Part shown: positions 24,565 through 33,137 of the stretch, piece after piece
Layout of the letters: each line of letters starts with the position of its first letter
How positions within the stretch are numbered: the first letter of the stretch is position 1
NCBI RefSeq assembly: GCF_024741795.1
Contig: NZ_CP102950.1
Location: 3,410,001-3,474,000, forward strand
Direction of reading: 5' to 3'
DNA: 64,000 nt
Origin: Arthrobacter sp. CJ23
Lineage (GTDB): Bacteria; Actinomycetota; Actinomycetes; Actinomycetales; Micrococcaceae
The notes under the pieces: generated by a model
What the model was told of the DNA's origin: nothing
The model's database searches: none
The model's input: the letters and a program-made list of their open reading frames with translations, nothing else
Program-made: the position numbers and the translations under genes

Positions 24565-25680
24565 TCAGCGTCCCAGGAAACCGAGGTACTTGGCGGCCTG
24601 GAGTTCGAAGGAGCGCTGCGCGGCCGGGCCCAGGGTGCCCTCGAACGGTTCGGGCACCACGGCGGTGCCCTTGCCCGTTCCTTCCCGCGACCACGTACCC
24701 ACCACCCGGCCACCGGAGACGATCATCCGCTTGAAGACTCCGTTGCCGCCGGGCACCACCTTCTGGGCGTGTTCCGGGGGCAGGACCAGGCTCCGGTCCT
24801 GGTAGCCGAGCAGGAATTCGTCGAATCCCGGCAAGGCGAGGAGCGTGCGGGAACCGGGCACGCCGTCGTCGAGCATTGCGGCGGCCTCCGGAGACAGCCA
24901 ATAGCTGGTGTCCCGGAAAACGAGCTCCACGAGCTGCCCGCTGACGGCGGCCAGCGCCTTCCGAACTTCCGCGAGGGGTATCTGGCTCCACCAGGAAAAG
25001 TCGCGTTCGGTGGCGGGTCCGTGGCTGCGCAGGTAGCGGAGCAGGAACTCGGCGATTCCCTCGTCGCGGTCAAGCGTCCGGGATTCGGGGATCCACTCGT
25101 CGAAAGCCACGAACAGCTGCTGTCCCAGCGCCCTGCCCGCCGTGCCGGCCGGCGGCCCCTGAACCAGCCAGCCATGCTGGCAGAGGATCCAGAGCAGGTG
25201 GATGCCACGCTGGGCCTTGGTGCCTTGGCCGGCCCCTTCAAAGACCTTGAACAGCTCCTCGCGGGTGGCACCGGGAGTTCCGGCGACATGTCCAAGGGCC
25301 AGCTCCCGGCAGATCGCGATGTCTGCGGCGTCGATGCCCAGGTCCCGGTGGCGGGCGGTGGCCGAACGCATGGCCCGCTCCGTGGTGATGGCCAGGATCC
25401 AGCGCAGCTCTCCGGGCGGCACCAGGTGCAGCGTGCCGCGCATGGGCCACGAGCGGACCACGGTTCCGTTTTCCAGCGCCTCCAACACGTCCGACAACCC
25501 CGATCCGGGCACGCGCTGACCCACCGCCCAGAACGCCGAGGCCAGGTCCTGCGCCTGCATCGCGCCCATCTTCGAGACGCACTCAGCCACGCTGCCGAAA
25601 CCATCCTGCAGACCCTGGCTGGCGAGCCGCAGGCGGCCGATGACCTGGGGTGTGACATGGACTTTCGCGGAAGCTGCCAT
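24565..25680 (-). CDS. Winged-helix DNA-binding protein of the AlkZ/YcaQ (HTH_42) superfamily
   Basis: 371 residues. The N-terminal MGAMQAQDLASAFWAV holds the QAQ/QxQ element that in AlkZ-type glycosylases contacts the modified base, and MRGTLHLVPPGELRWIL follows, as expected in this family. Three winged-helix repeats are predicted, ending with a beta-rich C-terminal part (VVSGGRVVGTWSREGTG). Characterised relatives are DNA glycosylases for bulky or crosslinked purines; many actinobacterial members remain untested. TAGGAT lies six bases before the ATG, suggesting a leaderless message. Stand-alone gene, convergent with asd. Confidence 0.85.
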   Translation of the reverse strand: MAASAKVHVTPQVIGRLRLASQGLQDGFGSVAECVSKMGAMQAQDLASAFWAVGQRVPGSGLSDVLEALENGTVVRSWPMRGTLHLVPPGELRWILAITTERAMRSATARHRDLGIDAADIAICRELALGHVAGTPGATREELFKVFEGAGQGTKAQRGIHLLWILCQHGWLVQGPPAGTAGRALGQQLFVAFDEWIPESRTLDRDEGIAEFLLRYLRSHGPATERDFSWWSQIPLAEVRKALAAVSGQLVELVFRDTSYWLSPEAAAMLDDGVPGSRTLLALPGFDEFLLGYQDRSLVLPPEHAQKVVPGGNGVFKRMIVSGGRVVGTWSREGTGKGTAVVPEPFEGTLGPAAQRSFELQAAKYLGFLGR

Positions 25681-25686
25681 GGCCCC

Positions 25687-25692
25687 ATCCTA
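25687..25692 (-). promoter_or_regulatory. Leaderless-type -10 box (HTH_42 gene)
   Basis: On the minus strand TAGGAT ends six bases before the ATG at 25680. Confidence 0.5.
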
Positions 25693-25801
25693 GGGGCCCA
25701 TGCGGACCATTGGTGTCCTTGATTGCCGGCGGTGCCGGAGCGGTGGAGTCCCATCCCGTCTACGCACACGCGGTTCCCAGCCACCTCGCAGCAGCCGTCA
25801 C

Positions 25802-25807
25802 TACAGT
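25802..25807 (+). promoter_or_regulatory. Leaderless-type -10 box (small membrane protein)
   Basis: TACAGT ends six bases before the ATG at 25814. Confidence 0.5.
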
Positions 25808-25813
25808 GGTGGC

Positions 25814-26296
25814 ATGCTCTTCGGTGACCTGTCCCCGCTCCTGCGGCCCCTGAGCCGGCGTCTGGCGACCGCTGGCTGGTGCTTCACGGCTGCAGGTTTG
25901 GCGGCCGGACTGGCCGTGGCGCTTGGAACGGGCGTGAGCCTGCCCCCGGGGATGCAGCTGGTCCAGACAGCAGGGCTCATTGCCACGGCGGCTTCGGCCC
26001 TGCTCATCGGCCTCGGAGCGGCATGCCAGCCCACCGCGGGCGCCGAGGAAGTGCCGGAGCCGTGGGCCTACCCGGCCGCCGCATCGCAGGTCCGCAGTTT
26101 CCTGCTGGGAGCCATCGTGCTGCTGCTCGGACTGGCCGGCTTTGCGGCCGCAGGGCTGTTCCTGCCCAGCGGGCCGTCTCCGCAGAGCCTGGCGTTCACG
26201 CAGATCTTCCTGCAGGGGTCCGTGAGCTGCGGCCTGACGTTCGTGCTCCTGAACAAGGTGCTGCCCCAGGCGGACCGCGAGACGCCGCTGCCCTGA
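25814..26296 (+). CDS. Four-helix membrane protein, unknown function
   Basis: 160 residues with four hydrophobic segments (about 17-40, 48-66, 90-113 and 123-146) joined by short loops. The loop between the second and third holds an acidic, proline-containing stretch AGAEEVPEPWAYPAA. No conserved motif is recognised. It is divergent from the HTH_42 gene and convergent with murB, so the context gives no hint of function. The ATG has no Shine-Dalgarno but has TACAGT six bases upstream. Confidence 0.7.
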   Translation: MLFGDLSPLLRPLSRRLATAGWCFTAAGLAAGLAVALGTGVSLPPGMQLVQTAGLIATAASALLIGLGAACQPTAGAEEVPEPWAYPAAASQVRSFLLGAIVLLLGLAGFAAAGLFLPSGPSPQSLAFTQIFLQGSVSCGLTFVLLNKVLPQADRETPLP

Positions 26297-26343
26297 CGGT
26301 TGGGCGGTCCCGGCAGCGGGCGGCCAGCCGCTTACGCGCAGCG

Positions 26344-27411
26344 TTAGAGCGCGACGCCGATCAGCAGCGGTTCGGGGTGCAGTTCAATGCCAAAACGCTC
26401 AACGACGCCGGCACGCACCGCGCGTGCGACTGCCACCATGTCAGCTGCGCTGGCCGAGCCGCGGTTGGTGATGGCCAGCGTGTGCTTGGTGGAGAGCGAG
26501 GCCCGGCCGCCGGAGACGCTGCCGGGCTCGATCCCGAAGCCCTTGCCGAAACCTGCCTGGTCGATCAGCCAGGCCGCGGAAAGTTTCACGAGGTCGTCGG
26601 CCCCGGCCGGGTACCGCGGCGCGTTCTCCGGCAGCACGGCGGCTGCCTCGGTGGTGACGATGGGGTTGGTGAAGAAGGATCCCGTGGAATAGGTGTCCCG
26701 GTCTGCGGCGTCCAGGACCATGCCCTTGGACGCGCGCAGGCGCAGGACCTCGCGGCGGACATCGTTGGCATAGGCGCGCTTGCCGGCTTCGACGCCGAGG
26801 ACCCGGGCCAGCTCGGCATAGCGGATGGGGGCGCTCATGCGGCCTAGCGGGAGCTGGAATTCGACCGTCAGTACCACGTAGCGCGGCGAACCTTCCACCG
26901 TGGTCTGCTTGAGGATGGAGTCCCTGTACCCGAACTTCAGCTCGGAGCTGGTGAAGGTCTGGACGGCATTGCGTTCTCGGTCCCAGGTCCGCACCGTCGC
27001 GATGGTCTGCGAGACGTCGGCACCGTAAGCGCCCACGTTCTGCACCGGCGTGGCGCCGGTGGCCCCGGGAATGCCGGAAAGCGCCTCAAGTCCCGACCAT
27101 GCGTGCAGGACGGAGTGTTCCACCAGGGCGTCCCAGTTGTGCCCGGCCTGGACCACCACAGAGACTCCCCCGCAGCTGTCCTCGGCCGTGACGGTGAAGC
27201 CTTCGGAGGCGACCTTCAGGACGGTGCCCGGGTATCCGTCGTCGGACACCAGCAGATTGGACCCGCCGCCGATGATGAGCAGCTTCTCCCCCGCGGCGTC
27301 GGCGGAACGGACGGCCTCGATGATTTCGGCCTCGGTTCCGGCCACCACGTAGTTGCCTGCGGGGCCGCCCACGGCGGCAGTGGTCAGTTCGGAGAGCATC
27401 ATCTGGGTCAC
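26344..27411 (-). CDS. murB: UDP-N-acetylenolpyruvoylglucosamine reductase
   Basis: 355 residues. An FAD enzyme that reduces UDP-GlcNAc-enolpyruvate to UDP-MurNAc in peptidoglycan synthesis. LLIIGGGSNLLVSDDGYPG (about 43-61) is the FAD pyrophosphate loop, FGYRDSIL contains the substrate-binding Arg, YSTGSFFTNPIV carries the proton-donating Ser of type I MurB, and the C-terminal ELHPEPLLIG carries the catalytic Glu. The frame can start at GTG 27411 or ATG 27402; neither has a clear Shine-Dalgarno. It lies nine bases downstream of an MFS gene in a four-gene minus-strand run. Confidence 0.95.
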   Translation of the reverse strand: MTQMMLSELTTAAVGGPAGNYVVAGTEAEIIEAVRSADAAGEKLLIIGGGSNLLVSDDGYPGTVLKVASEGFTVTAEDSCGGVSVVVQAGHNWDALVEHSVLHAWSGLEALSGIPGATGATPVQNVGAYGADVSQTIATVRTWDRERNAVQTFTSSELKFGYRDSILKQTTVEGSPRYVVLTVEFQLPLGRMSAPIRYAELARVLGVEAGKRAYANDVRREVLRLRASKGMVLDAADRDTYSTGSFFTNPIVTTEAAAVLPENAPRYPAGADDLVKLSAAWLIDQAGFGKGFGIEPGSVSGGRASLSTKHTLAITNRGSASAADMVAVARAVRAGVVERFGIELHPEPLLIGVAL

Positions 27412-27420
27412 CGAACAAGC

Positions 27421-28791
27421 TTACGGGGTGCCGGAGCCTGCAAGCTTTCGGCCTGGTCCTTCGTGCCCGTCGTGCCCGCGGCGCCCGCCACCGTGCCCGT
27501 GGACCGGTTTCCGGAGCACCGGGGCCAGGAAGAAGCTCAGCGCCTGGAAGAGCAACACGAAAAGCAGGGAGTGGAGGATGCCGACGTGTTCGGCGAGGAA
27601 GCCCAGGACGGGCGGGCCGCACAGGAATGCCCCGTACGCGACGGTGGATGCCACGGAGACCCGTGCTGCGGCATGGACGGGATCATCGGCCGCGGCGGAC
27701 ATTCCCACCGGGAAGCCAAGGGATGTGCCCAGGCCCCAAATGCCGAGTCCAACGAACGCGATCCAGGCGGCCGGCGCAAAGACGAAGGTTGTCACGCCCA
27801 GAAAGGCCAGCGCCGCGCAGCAACGCATCACGGTGACGCGGCCGAAGCGGTCCAGCAGGAAGGTCCCGGCAAAACGGCCCACGGTCATGAACGTCACAAA
27901 CACGCCGTAGCCGGCGGCACCCGCCGCCTCGGTTTGTCCGTGGCCGTCGGTCAGCGCCAGGGCGGCCCAGTCGCCGGCAGCGCCTTCGGACAGCGCCAGG
28001 CCGAGCAACAGGAGGCCCAGCAAGAGGGTCCGTGGCTCGCGCCACGCCATGGCAACCAAACGCTTGCCGTGCAAGGCCGCCGATTCCGAGGCCAGGGCCG
28101 GGTTGATCACGGGCAAGGGGCCCGTGGATGGGTCCTCGAAGGTGTCTGCCCTGCGGTGCTGCACCGGTTTGCCTCCGCGTGTGCCATCCCGGTCCGCACG
28201 GAAGGACAGGCTGGCAGTCATCACCGTGGAGATCGCCACGGCGCCCACCAAGCCCAGGTGCCAGGCAACGGAGAGCTGTGCTGCCGCCGCCCATGCGCCC
28301 GCGGCGGCACCGGCCACGGTGCCCAGGCTGAAGGAGCCGTGGAGCCATGGCATGACGTGCTTGCCCAGGGCCCGCTCGACGGCGGCACCCTCCACGTTGA
28401 GCGCCGTGTTGTAGCAACCGTTGGCCAGGCCCAGAAGGGCGAGACCGCCGGCGGCAACCACAAGGCTGGACAGGACCGAGGTACCGAGGCCCAGGAGCAA
28501 CAGTCCGCTGCCACTCAGGACGCCGGCAATCCTGGCCACACGGGTTGATCCCAGGCGCAGCACCACGAGCCCCGAGACGGACACCGAGGAAAACGATGCC
28601 GCCGTCAGGCACAACAGCATGAGCCCCACCGTGGCCGGGGTGAGATCGAGCCCGTTCCGCACGGCGGGAAGCCGGGAGACCCACGTTGCCGCCGCGATTC
28701 CACTGGCACCGTAGGCTGCCATGACAGCAAGACGCCACCTCGCAATTTCTGCTGAGGTGGCGCCCTTGCCGTGGTTCAACGTGCTTTTCAA
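27421..28791 (-). CDS. MFS transporter (12 TM)
   Basis: 456 residues with 12 predicted membrane segments and a central polar loop of about 45 residues (FRADRDGTRGGKPVQHRRADTF region). The N-half has SGIAAATWVSRLPAVRNGLDL, the C-half GRFAGTFLLDRFGRVTVMR, a motif A copy. This pattern resembles the fucose-permease/YbjJ-like MFS group, so sugar or exporter roles are both possible. The C-terminus is His/Gly-rich (HGHGGGRRGHDGH). The TTG start overlaps the upstream MaoC stop by four bases; later ATG codons would remove part of TM1. Confidence 0.82.
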   Translation of the reverse strand: MKSTLNHGKGATSAEIARWRLAVMAAYGASGIAAATWVSRLPAVRNGLDLTPATVGLMLLCLTAASFSSVSVSGLVVLRLGSTRVARIAGVLSGSGLLLLGLGTSVLSSLVVAAGGLALLGLANGCYNTALNVEGAAVERALGKHVMPWLHGSFSLGTVAGAAAGAWAAAAQLSVAWHLGLVGAVAISTVMTASLSFRADRDGTRGGKPVQHRRADTFEDPSTGPLPVINPALASESAALHGKRLVAMAWREPRTLLLGLLLLGLALSEGAAGDWAALALTDGHGQTEAAGAAGYGVFVTFMTVGRFAGTFLLDRFGRVTVMRCCAALAFLGVTTFVFAPAAWIAFVGLGIWGLGTSLGFPVGMSAAADDPVHAAARVSVASTVAYGAFLCGPPVLGFLAEHVGILHSLLFVLLFQALSFFLAPVLRKPVHGHGGGRRGHDGHEGPGRKLAGSGTP

Positions 28792-29225
28792 GGCAGCTTG
28801 ACGACGGCCTGGGACTTCATGAGCACCTTCAGGCCGGCGGAGACCACCGTGAGGTCGATGCGCGCGGTGCCGGCGTCGGCGTCGAGCGCTCCCACCACGC
28901 CGGTGACCTCGATGACCGCGCCGGGCTCGCCGGTGCCTGTGGTGTCGGCGACCAGGACGGGCTTGGTGAAGCGGGTCTGGTAGTCGACCACGGCGGCGGG
29001 ATCGCCCGCCCAGTCGCTGACCAGCTGCACCGCGGATCCCATGGTGAACATGCCGTGGGCGATGACGCCGGGAAGTTCGACGCCGGTGGCGAAGGCTTCG
29101 TTCCAGTGGATCGGGTTGAAGTCGCCGGAGGCGCCTGCGTATTTCACGAGGTCCTGGCGGGTGACCTCAATGCTGCGCGTGCCGATTTCCTGGCCGACTG
29201 CCAGTTCTGCAAGGGTGGGGCTCAT
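28788..29225 (-). CDS. MaoC-type (R)-hydratase, HadB-like
   Basis: 145 residues, a single hot-dog fold. The hydratase-2 motif YAGASGDFNPIHWNEAFA (about 29-46), with catalytic Asp and His, is followed by LPGVIAHGMFTMG. In actinobacteria HadA/HadB-type pairs form dehydratase heterodimers acting on 3-hydroxyacyl thioesters. The partner gene lies two bases upstream, and an MFS gene and murB follow. The exact acyl substrate cannot be inferred; a fatty-acid elongation role is the family default. Confidence 0.88.
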   Translation of the reverse strand: MSPTLAELAVGQEIGTRSIEVTRQDLVKYAGASGDFNPIHWNEAFATGVELPGVIAHGMFTMGSAVQLVSDWAGDPAAVVDYQTRFTKPVLVADTTGTGEPGAVIEVTGVVGALDADAGTARIDLTVVSAGLKVLMKSQAVVKLP

Positions 29226-29227
29226 GG

Positions 29228-29677
29228 TTACTGTCCCTCTCCGCGGACCAGGATGGACGAGGTGGTGGTGGCAACCTTCTCGCCTGCCACCGTGGAAATC
29301 TCCGAGCGGGTGGTGATCATGGCGCCGCCGCCCATGGCGCGGACGCCGTCCACGTGCAGTTCGGCCACCAGCTGGTCGCCGGCGACGATGGCGCGGTGGT
29401 GGGTGAAGCGCTGGTCTGCATGGACCACGCGCGAGAAGTCGATGCCGGACTCGGGGTCTTCCACGAGCAGGGCGTCGGCGCGCTGGGCCACGATGATGGC
29501 GAAGGTGGGCGGGGCCACGAGGTCCCTGTGGCCGAGGGCCTTGGCGGCCTCCACATCGAAGTGCGCCGGGTTGCTGGCCTTCACGGCCCGGGCGAACTCG
29601 CGGATCTTTTCACGGCCGACGTCGTAAACCTCTGCGGCAGGGTAGCTGCGGCCCTGCAGGTCCGGATTGATACTCAT
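29228..29677 (-). CDS. FAS1-like MaoC N-terminal dehydratase subunit, HadA-like
   Basis: 149 residues of the non-catalytic hot-dog type (MaoC dehydratase N-terminal domain). It has GRSYPAAEVYDVGREKIREFA at the start, APPTFAIIVAQ in the central helix region and FTHHRAIVAGDQLVAELHVDG, but lacks the D-x4-H hydratase motif present in the partner. It should pair with the HadB-like subunit encoded two bases downstream to bind the acyl chain. First gene of the run; TAGGGT lies six bases before its ATG. Confidence 0.85.
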   Translation of the reverse strand: MSINPDLQGRSYPAAEVYDVGREKIREFARAVKASNPAHFDVEAAKALGHRDLVAPPTFAIIVAQRADALLVEDPESGIDFSRVVHADQRFTHHRAIVAGDQLVAELHVDGVRAMGGGAMITTRSEISTVAGEKVATTTSSILVRGEGQ

Positions 29678-29683
29678 GGTCCA

Positions 29684-29689
29684 ACCCTA
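29684..29689 (-). promoter_or_regulatory. Leaderless-type -10 box (HadA-like/murB run)
   Basis: On the minus strand TAGGGT ends six bases before the ATG at 29677. Confidence 0.5.
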
Positions 29690-29764
29690 TCGGCCCAGCT
29701 GCCCGGACCGCAGCAGCGCTGTCGCCTGTCCGGCATCCGGGATGACATGGGACACATGGCTGCT

Positions 29765-29786
29765 GATATGATGAATCCATCATATC
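29765..29786 (+). promoter_or_regulatory. Operator-like palindrome and -10 of arsR-sulP
   Basis: Perfect 9-bp inverted repeat GATATGATG (29765-29773) and CATCATATC (29778-29786), spacer AATC. It contains TATGAT at 29767-29772, a good -10, so a bound repressor would cover the start of transcription. Confidence 0.65.
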
Positions 29787-29812
29787 GTCAAATCAAGGAT
29801 GGCAAGGACGCC

Positions 29813-30232
29813 GTGTTTTCAGCAGCCCAAGCACCGCTGTACGAGATCAAAGCCAACCTTTTCAAGGGACTGGCGCACCCCGCCCGGATCAGGGTCCTCG
29901 AACTGCTGGCGGCGGCACCCGGCACCACCGCCCCCGTGAGCTATCTCCTGGCAGAAACGGGGCTGGAGGCCTCCCACCTTTCACAGCATCTGGCCACCTT
30001 GCGCCGGCACAAGGTGGTCACGTCGTCCCGAACCGCCAACTCGGTGAACTACAGCCTGGCGCACCCGCTCATCGCGGAGCTTCTTGCAATCGCCCGCACC
30101 TTCCTGCTGGACAGCCTGGCCGAGTCTCGCGAACAGCTGCAGCTGGCAGAGCAACTGCCTGGCGTCGTCGCCACGGGCCCGGCGCCCGCCAAGTCGTCCT
30201 CCCACGACGCGCAAACGGAGAGCGCATCGTGA
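29813..30232 (+). CDS. ArsR/SmtB-family regulator without cysteines
   Basis: 139 residues from the GTG at 29813 (AAGGA upstream, about 35 bases after the predicted transcription start); ATG codons further upstream fall in the operator. The winged helix spans about residues 10-95, with LAHPARIRVLELLAAAPG, then GLEASHLSQHLATLRRHKVV as recognition helix and wing. The usual metal-site position in helix 3 (ELCVCDL in relatives) reads PVSYLLAET, and the whole protein has no Cys, so classic thiol-based metal or persulfide sensing is excluded. It overlaps sulP by four bases and probably represses it. Confidence 0.88.
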   Translation: MFSAAQAPLYEIKANLFKGLAHPARIRVLELLAAAPGTTAPVSYLLAETGLEASHLSQHLATLRRHKVVTSSRTANSVNYSLAHPLIAELLAIARTFLLDSLAESREQLQLAEQLPGVVATGPAPAKSSSHDAQTESAS

Positions 30233-31893
30233 ACATGGCCCTTTTCCGCCGGTTCCTGCCAGCGCGGGCCGACTACTCCGCACTGGGATCCTCGTGGAAA
30301 AGTGATCTGCTGGCCGGCGTCACGGTGGGGATCGTCGCGCTGCCGCTGGCCTTGGCCTTCGGCGTCAGTTCCGGGGTCGGCGCAGAAGCCGGCCTGATTA
30401 CAGCGGTGGTGGCAGGACTGGTGGCCGCGGTGATGGGTGGATCCAATGTGCAGGTCTCCGGACCGACCGGCGCCATGGTGGTGGTACTGGCCCCCATCGT
30501 GGCCGCCCACGGGGCGGGAAGCGTGGCCGTGGTGTCCGTCCTGGCCGGGATCATGGTCTGCGTCCTGGGCCTCAGCCGTCTGGGCCGGGCGGTCTCGCTC
30601 ATCCCCTGGCCGGTAGTTGAAGGGTTCACCCTGGGCATCGCCGCGATCATCTTCCTGCAGCAGGTTCCCTTGGCCACGGGCACGGCCGCCATTCCCGGCC
30701 ACAATACCCTTCTGGCCGCCTTCGAAGCAGGAGCCCGTGCCAGCGGCCCGGCCGTCTTTCAGACACTGGCCGTTGTCGCTGTGGTGGCCGGAATCATGCT
30801 CGCCGTGCCGCGCCTCCACAGGGCGCTCCCGGCGAGCCTCATCGCCGTCGTCCTGGCTACCGCGGCCACAGAACTCCTTGGCCTGGACATCCCGCGCATC
30901 GGTAGCCTGCCGCATTCCCTTCCGGTGCCCGGCATCCCGTCTTTTGACCTGGCCTCTTTCGGAAGCCTCCTCATGCCCGCCCTGGCGGTGGCCGCCCTGG
31001 CTGCCATCGAGTCCCTGTTGTCCGCCCGGGTCGCCACTGGCCTGATGGGCCCGGACGGCAGGCCCACCGGCCCCTACAGTCCGGACCGCGAGCTCACGGG
31101 GCAGGGCCTGGCTTCCATCGCCGCTGGATTCTTCGGGGGCATGCCTGCCACCGGCGCGATCGCCCGGACCGCAGTCAATGTTCGTTCCGGCGCCCGGACC
31201 CGTGTGTCGGCCATCGTCCATGCGATCGTGCTGCTGGCCATCATTTACCTCGCTGCCGGCCTGGTGGGACGGATACCGCTGGCAGCCCTGGGCGGGATCC
31301 TCATGGTCACGGCGGCGCGCATGGTGTCGACGCGAACCATCTCAGCGATCCTGCGCTCCACCCGTTCTGACGCCGCCGTGTTTGTCATCACCGCCATCAT
31401 CACGGTCGCCTTTGACCTGATCATCGCCATTGAGATCGGCCTCGCTGCGGCCGCGGTGCTGACGCTGCGCAAGGTGGCCTCCCTGACCGGGGTGCGGCGC
31501 GAAGAGATCCAAGGGCCACCCGTGGACGGCGATCAGCACATCGCGGTGTTCACGCTGGACGGCGCGATGTTCTTCGGAGCAGCGGAGCGCGTTCTGCAGG
31601 AGATCAGCCAAGTCCGGGACATAGAGGTCGCCATCATCAGGTTGTCACAGCTCAGGATGCTGGATGCTACGGGGGCGCACGCCTTGGTGGATGTTGTCTC
31701 GGCATTGGAGCTGCGCGGCATCACGGTGCTTATCAAGGGCATCCAGGCCGAGCACCTGTCACTGGTCACGAACGTGGGGGTTATCAGGTCCCTCCGGCAC
31801 CATAAGCATCTGTTCGCAGAACTGGAGCCAGCCGTTGAACACGCCCGGAGCCATGTGCGAAGAAACGAACGCGCCAAGGACACGGCGACGTGA
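30229..31893 (+). CDS. SulP-family anion transporter with STAS domain
   Basis: 554 residues. About 12-14 membrane segments (residues 25-420) begin with SDLLAGVTVGIVALPLALAFG, the SulP signature, and include GPTGAMVVVLAP and TGAIARTAVNVRSGARTRVS. A C-terminal STAS domain (about 440-535) holds LDGAMFFGAAERVL and RMLDATGAHALVD. Family members carry sulfate, bicarbonate or dicarboxylates by cation symport or exchange; the ion here is undetermined. The GTG overlaps the arsR TGA, so expression should be coupled. An ATG six bases later is an alternative start. Confidence 0.9.
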   Translation: MNMALFRRFLPARADYSALGSSWKSDLLAGVTVGIVALPLALAFGVSSGVGAEAGLITAVVAGLVAAVMGGSNVQVSGPTGAMVVVLAPIVAAHGAGSVAVVSVLAGIMVCVLGLSRLGRAVSLIPWPVVEGFTLGIAAIIFLQQVPLATGTAAIPGHNTLLAAFEAGARASGPAVFQTLAVVAVVAGIMLAVPRLHRALPASLIAVVLATAATELLGLDIPRIGSLPHSLPVPGIPSFDLASFGSLLMPALAVAALAAIESLLSARVATGLMGPDGRPTGPYSPDRELTGQGLASIAAGFFGGMPATGAIARTAVNVRSGARTRVSAIVHAIVLLAIIYLAAGLVGRIPLAALGGILMVTAARMVSTRTISAILRSTRSDAAVFVITAIITVAFDLIIAIEIGLAAAAVLTLRKVASLTGVRREEIQGPPVDGDQHIAVFTLDGAMFFGAAERVLQEISQVRDIEVAIIRLSQLRMLDATGAHALVDVVSALELRGITVLIKGIQAEHLSLVTNVGVIRSLRHHKHLFAELEPAVEHARSHVRRNERAKDTAT

Positions 31894-31923
31894 TGGGGCG
31901 CTGCGGCACGGGGTGGCGTGCGG

Positions 31924-32148
31924 TTACTTCTTGTAGCCCTTGCGGATTTGCTGCCCGCGGTACACGAGGCCCACGACGTGCAGCACCAGGCCCGCTCCGA
32001 TCACGGCCAGCGAGGCCATGGCCAGGCCCTGGTTCTGGGAGGTGTTGGCCACGATGTTGAGGATGATCCCGACGGCGATGAGCCCCATGGCGCCGAAAAC
32101 CAGCGTCTTGTAGGCGGTGGACGCGGTGGCCCAGAATTCGTTCAGCAC
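31924..32148 (-). CDS. Small two-helix membrane protein (DUF3188-like)
   Basis: 74 residues with two hydrophobic segments (about 13-33 and 41-62) and a basic C-terminus RGQQIRKGYKK. It resembles the short DUF3188 proteins of Micrococcaceae as I remember them; this match should be treated as tentative. The GTG start has TACACT six bases upstream. Convergent with sulP, 30 bases apart. Confidence 0.7.
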   Translation of the reverse strand: MLNEFWATASTAYKTLVFGAMGLIAVGIILNIVANTSQNQGLAMASLAVIGAGLVLHVVGLVYRGQQIRKGYKK

Positions 32149-32154
32149 CGTCCA

Positions 32155-32160
32155 AGTGTA
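32155..32160 (-). promoter_or_regulatory. Leaderless-type -10 box (DUF3188-like gene)
   Basis: On the minus strand TACACT ends six bases before the GTG at 32148. Confidence 0.5.
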
Positions 32161-32184
32161 CTGGTGCGGTGTGGACTCCCGCGT

Positions 32185-33135
32185 TCAGAAGAGGGAGTCC
32201 TGCAGGGCCGGGATCTCGGTGTGGTGGTCCCCGAACTCGATCCGGCGGCCCTTGAGGGCGCCGAGATCGGCCACGAAGTCACCCTCCACCGGCACGCCGG
32301 CCGCATCAGGGAGCATGGCCAGGGCGATGGCCCCGGAGAGTGAACGGATCTCGAGGCCGTGCCCGCCGCCGTCGAACGCTGCGGGGTAGGCAAGCCTGCG
32401 GCCCGGGCCGCAGAGTTCCCGCGCGAGGGCCGGCCGTTGCCACTCTTCCTCCACGACGGCGAAGCCTGTCATGGCCAGGCCGGCAAGGAGCTCGCGCACG
32501 CGGGCGGCTGCCTGCTTGTTGACGGCGGAAAGTTCGACGGCTGGACGCGGCTCCAGCAGCGCGGCGGCCTTTCCGGCGGAGCGGACCTGCTGGACGAGGC
32601 CCAGCTCGCGGGTGGCCAGGTCCTCGAGCACCCGGACCACCCGGCCATCCTCGGCATGGGCAACGTAGGAGGCGTGGACGGCTCCCTGTTCGGCCAGCCG
32701 GTTCCACTTGCGCGGGGCCGAGGCCGTGCCGATCTTGGTGGCGCCGCCGGCGAACGTGGCAACGTAGAGCCAGTGCGGCTGCATGAGGTAGGCGCGCAGA
32801 CCGGCGGGCACGGGGCCGCCCCGGTGGAAGTCATGCATGAGCCGGGAGTCGTCGCGGGCGAAGCAGGGGCCGCACTGCTTGCCGCGGACGGCCGGTGCAC
32901 GGTCCTTGCACGGGACGTGCGTGCGCTCCCCCGGCCCGTGGACCTTGACATGGCCCAGGCACCACAGGCCGGGAAGGATGCGCAGTCCAAGGCGGGAAGC
33001 CGCGGACAGCGGAACCGCGGTGCGTCCACCGGACGGTGACTGGAGCTGCAACGCCGGCAGACCGCCGTCGGGCGCGTCCTGGTCCGGCGGACCGTTCCAG
33101 GAAACGCCGTGGACCAGCAGTTCTGCAGCTTCCAT
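32185..33135 (-). CDS. DUF2797 family protein
   Basis: 316 residues, soluble. A possible zinc cluster is visible: WCLGHVKVHGPGERTHVPCKD in the first third, then GKQCGPCFARDD. The central GLRAYLMQPHWLYVATFAGG and KIGTASAPRKWNRLAEQGAV resemble a GIY-YIG-like core (YVATF...KIGTA), as noted for DUF2797. Function is unknown. The ATG lies two bases after the stop of the citE-like gene, so it is the second gene of that transcript; there is no strong Shine-Dalgarno. Confidence 0.75.
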   Translation of the reverse strand: MEAAELLVHGVSWNGPPDQDAPDGGLPALQLQSPSGGRTAVPLSAASRLGLRILPGLWCLGHVKVHGPGERTHVPCKDRAPAVRGKQCGPCFARDDSRLMHDFHRGGPVPAGLRAYLMQPHWLYVATFAGGATKIGTASAPRKWNRLAEQGAVHASYVAHAEDGRVVRVLEDLATRELGLVQQVRSAGKAAALLEPRPAVELSAVNKQAAARVRELLAGLAMTGFAVVEEEWQRPALARELCGPGRRLAYPAAFDGGGHGLEIRSLSGAIALAMLPDAAGVPVEGDFVADLGALKGRRIEFGDHHTEIPALQDSLF

Positions 33136-33137
33136 GG

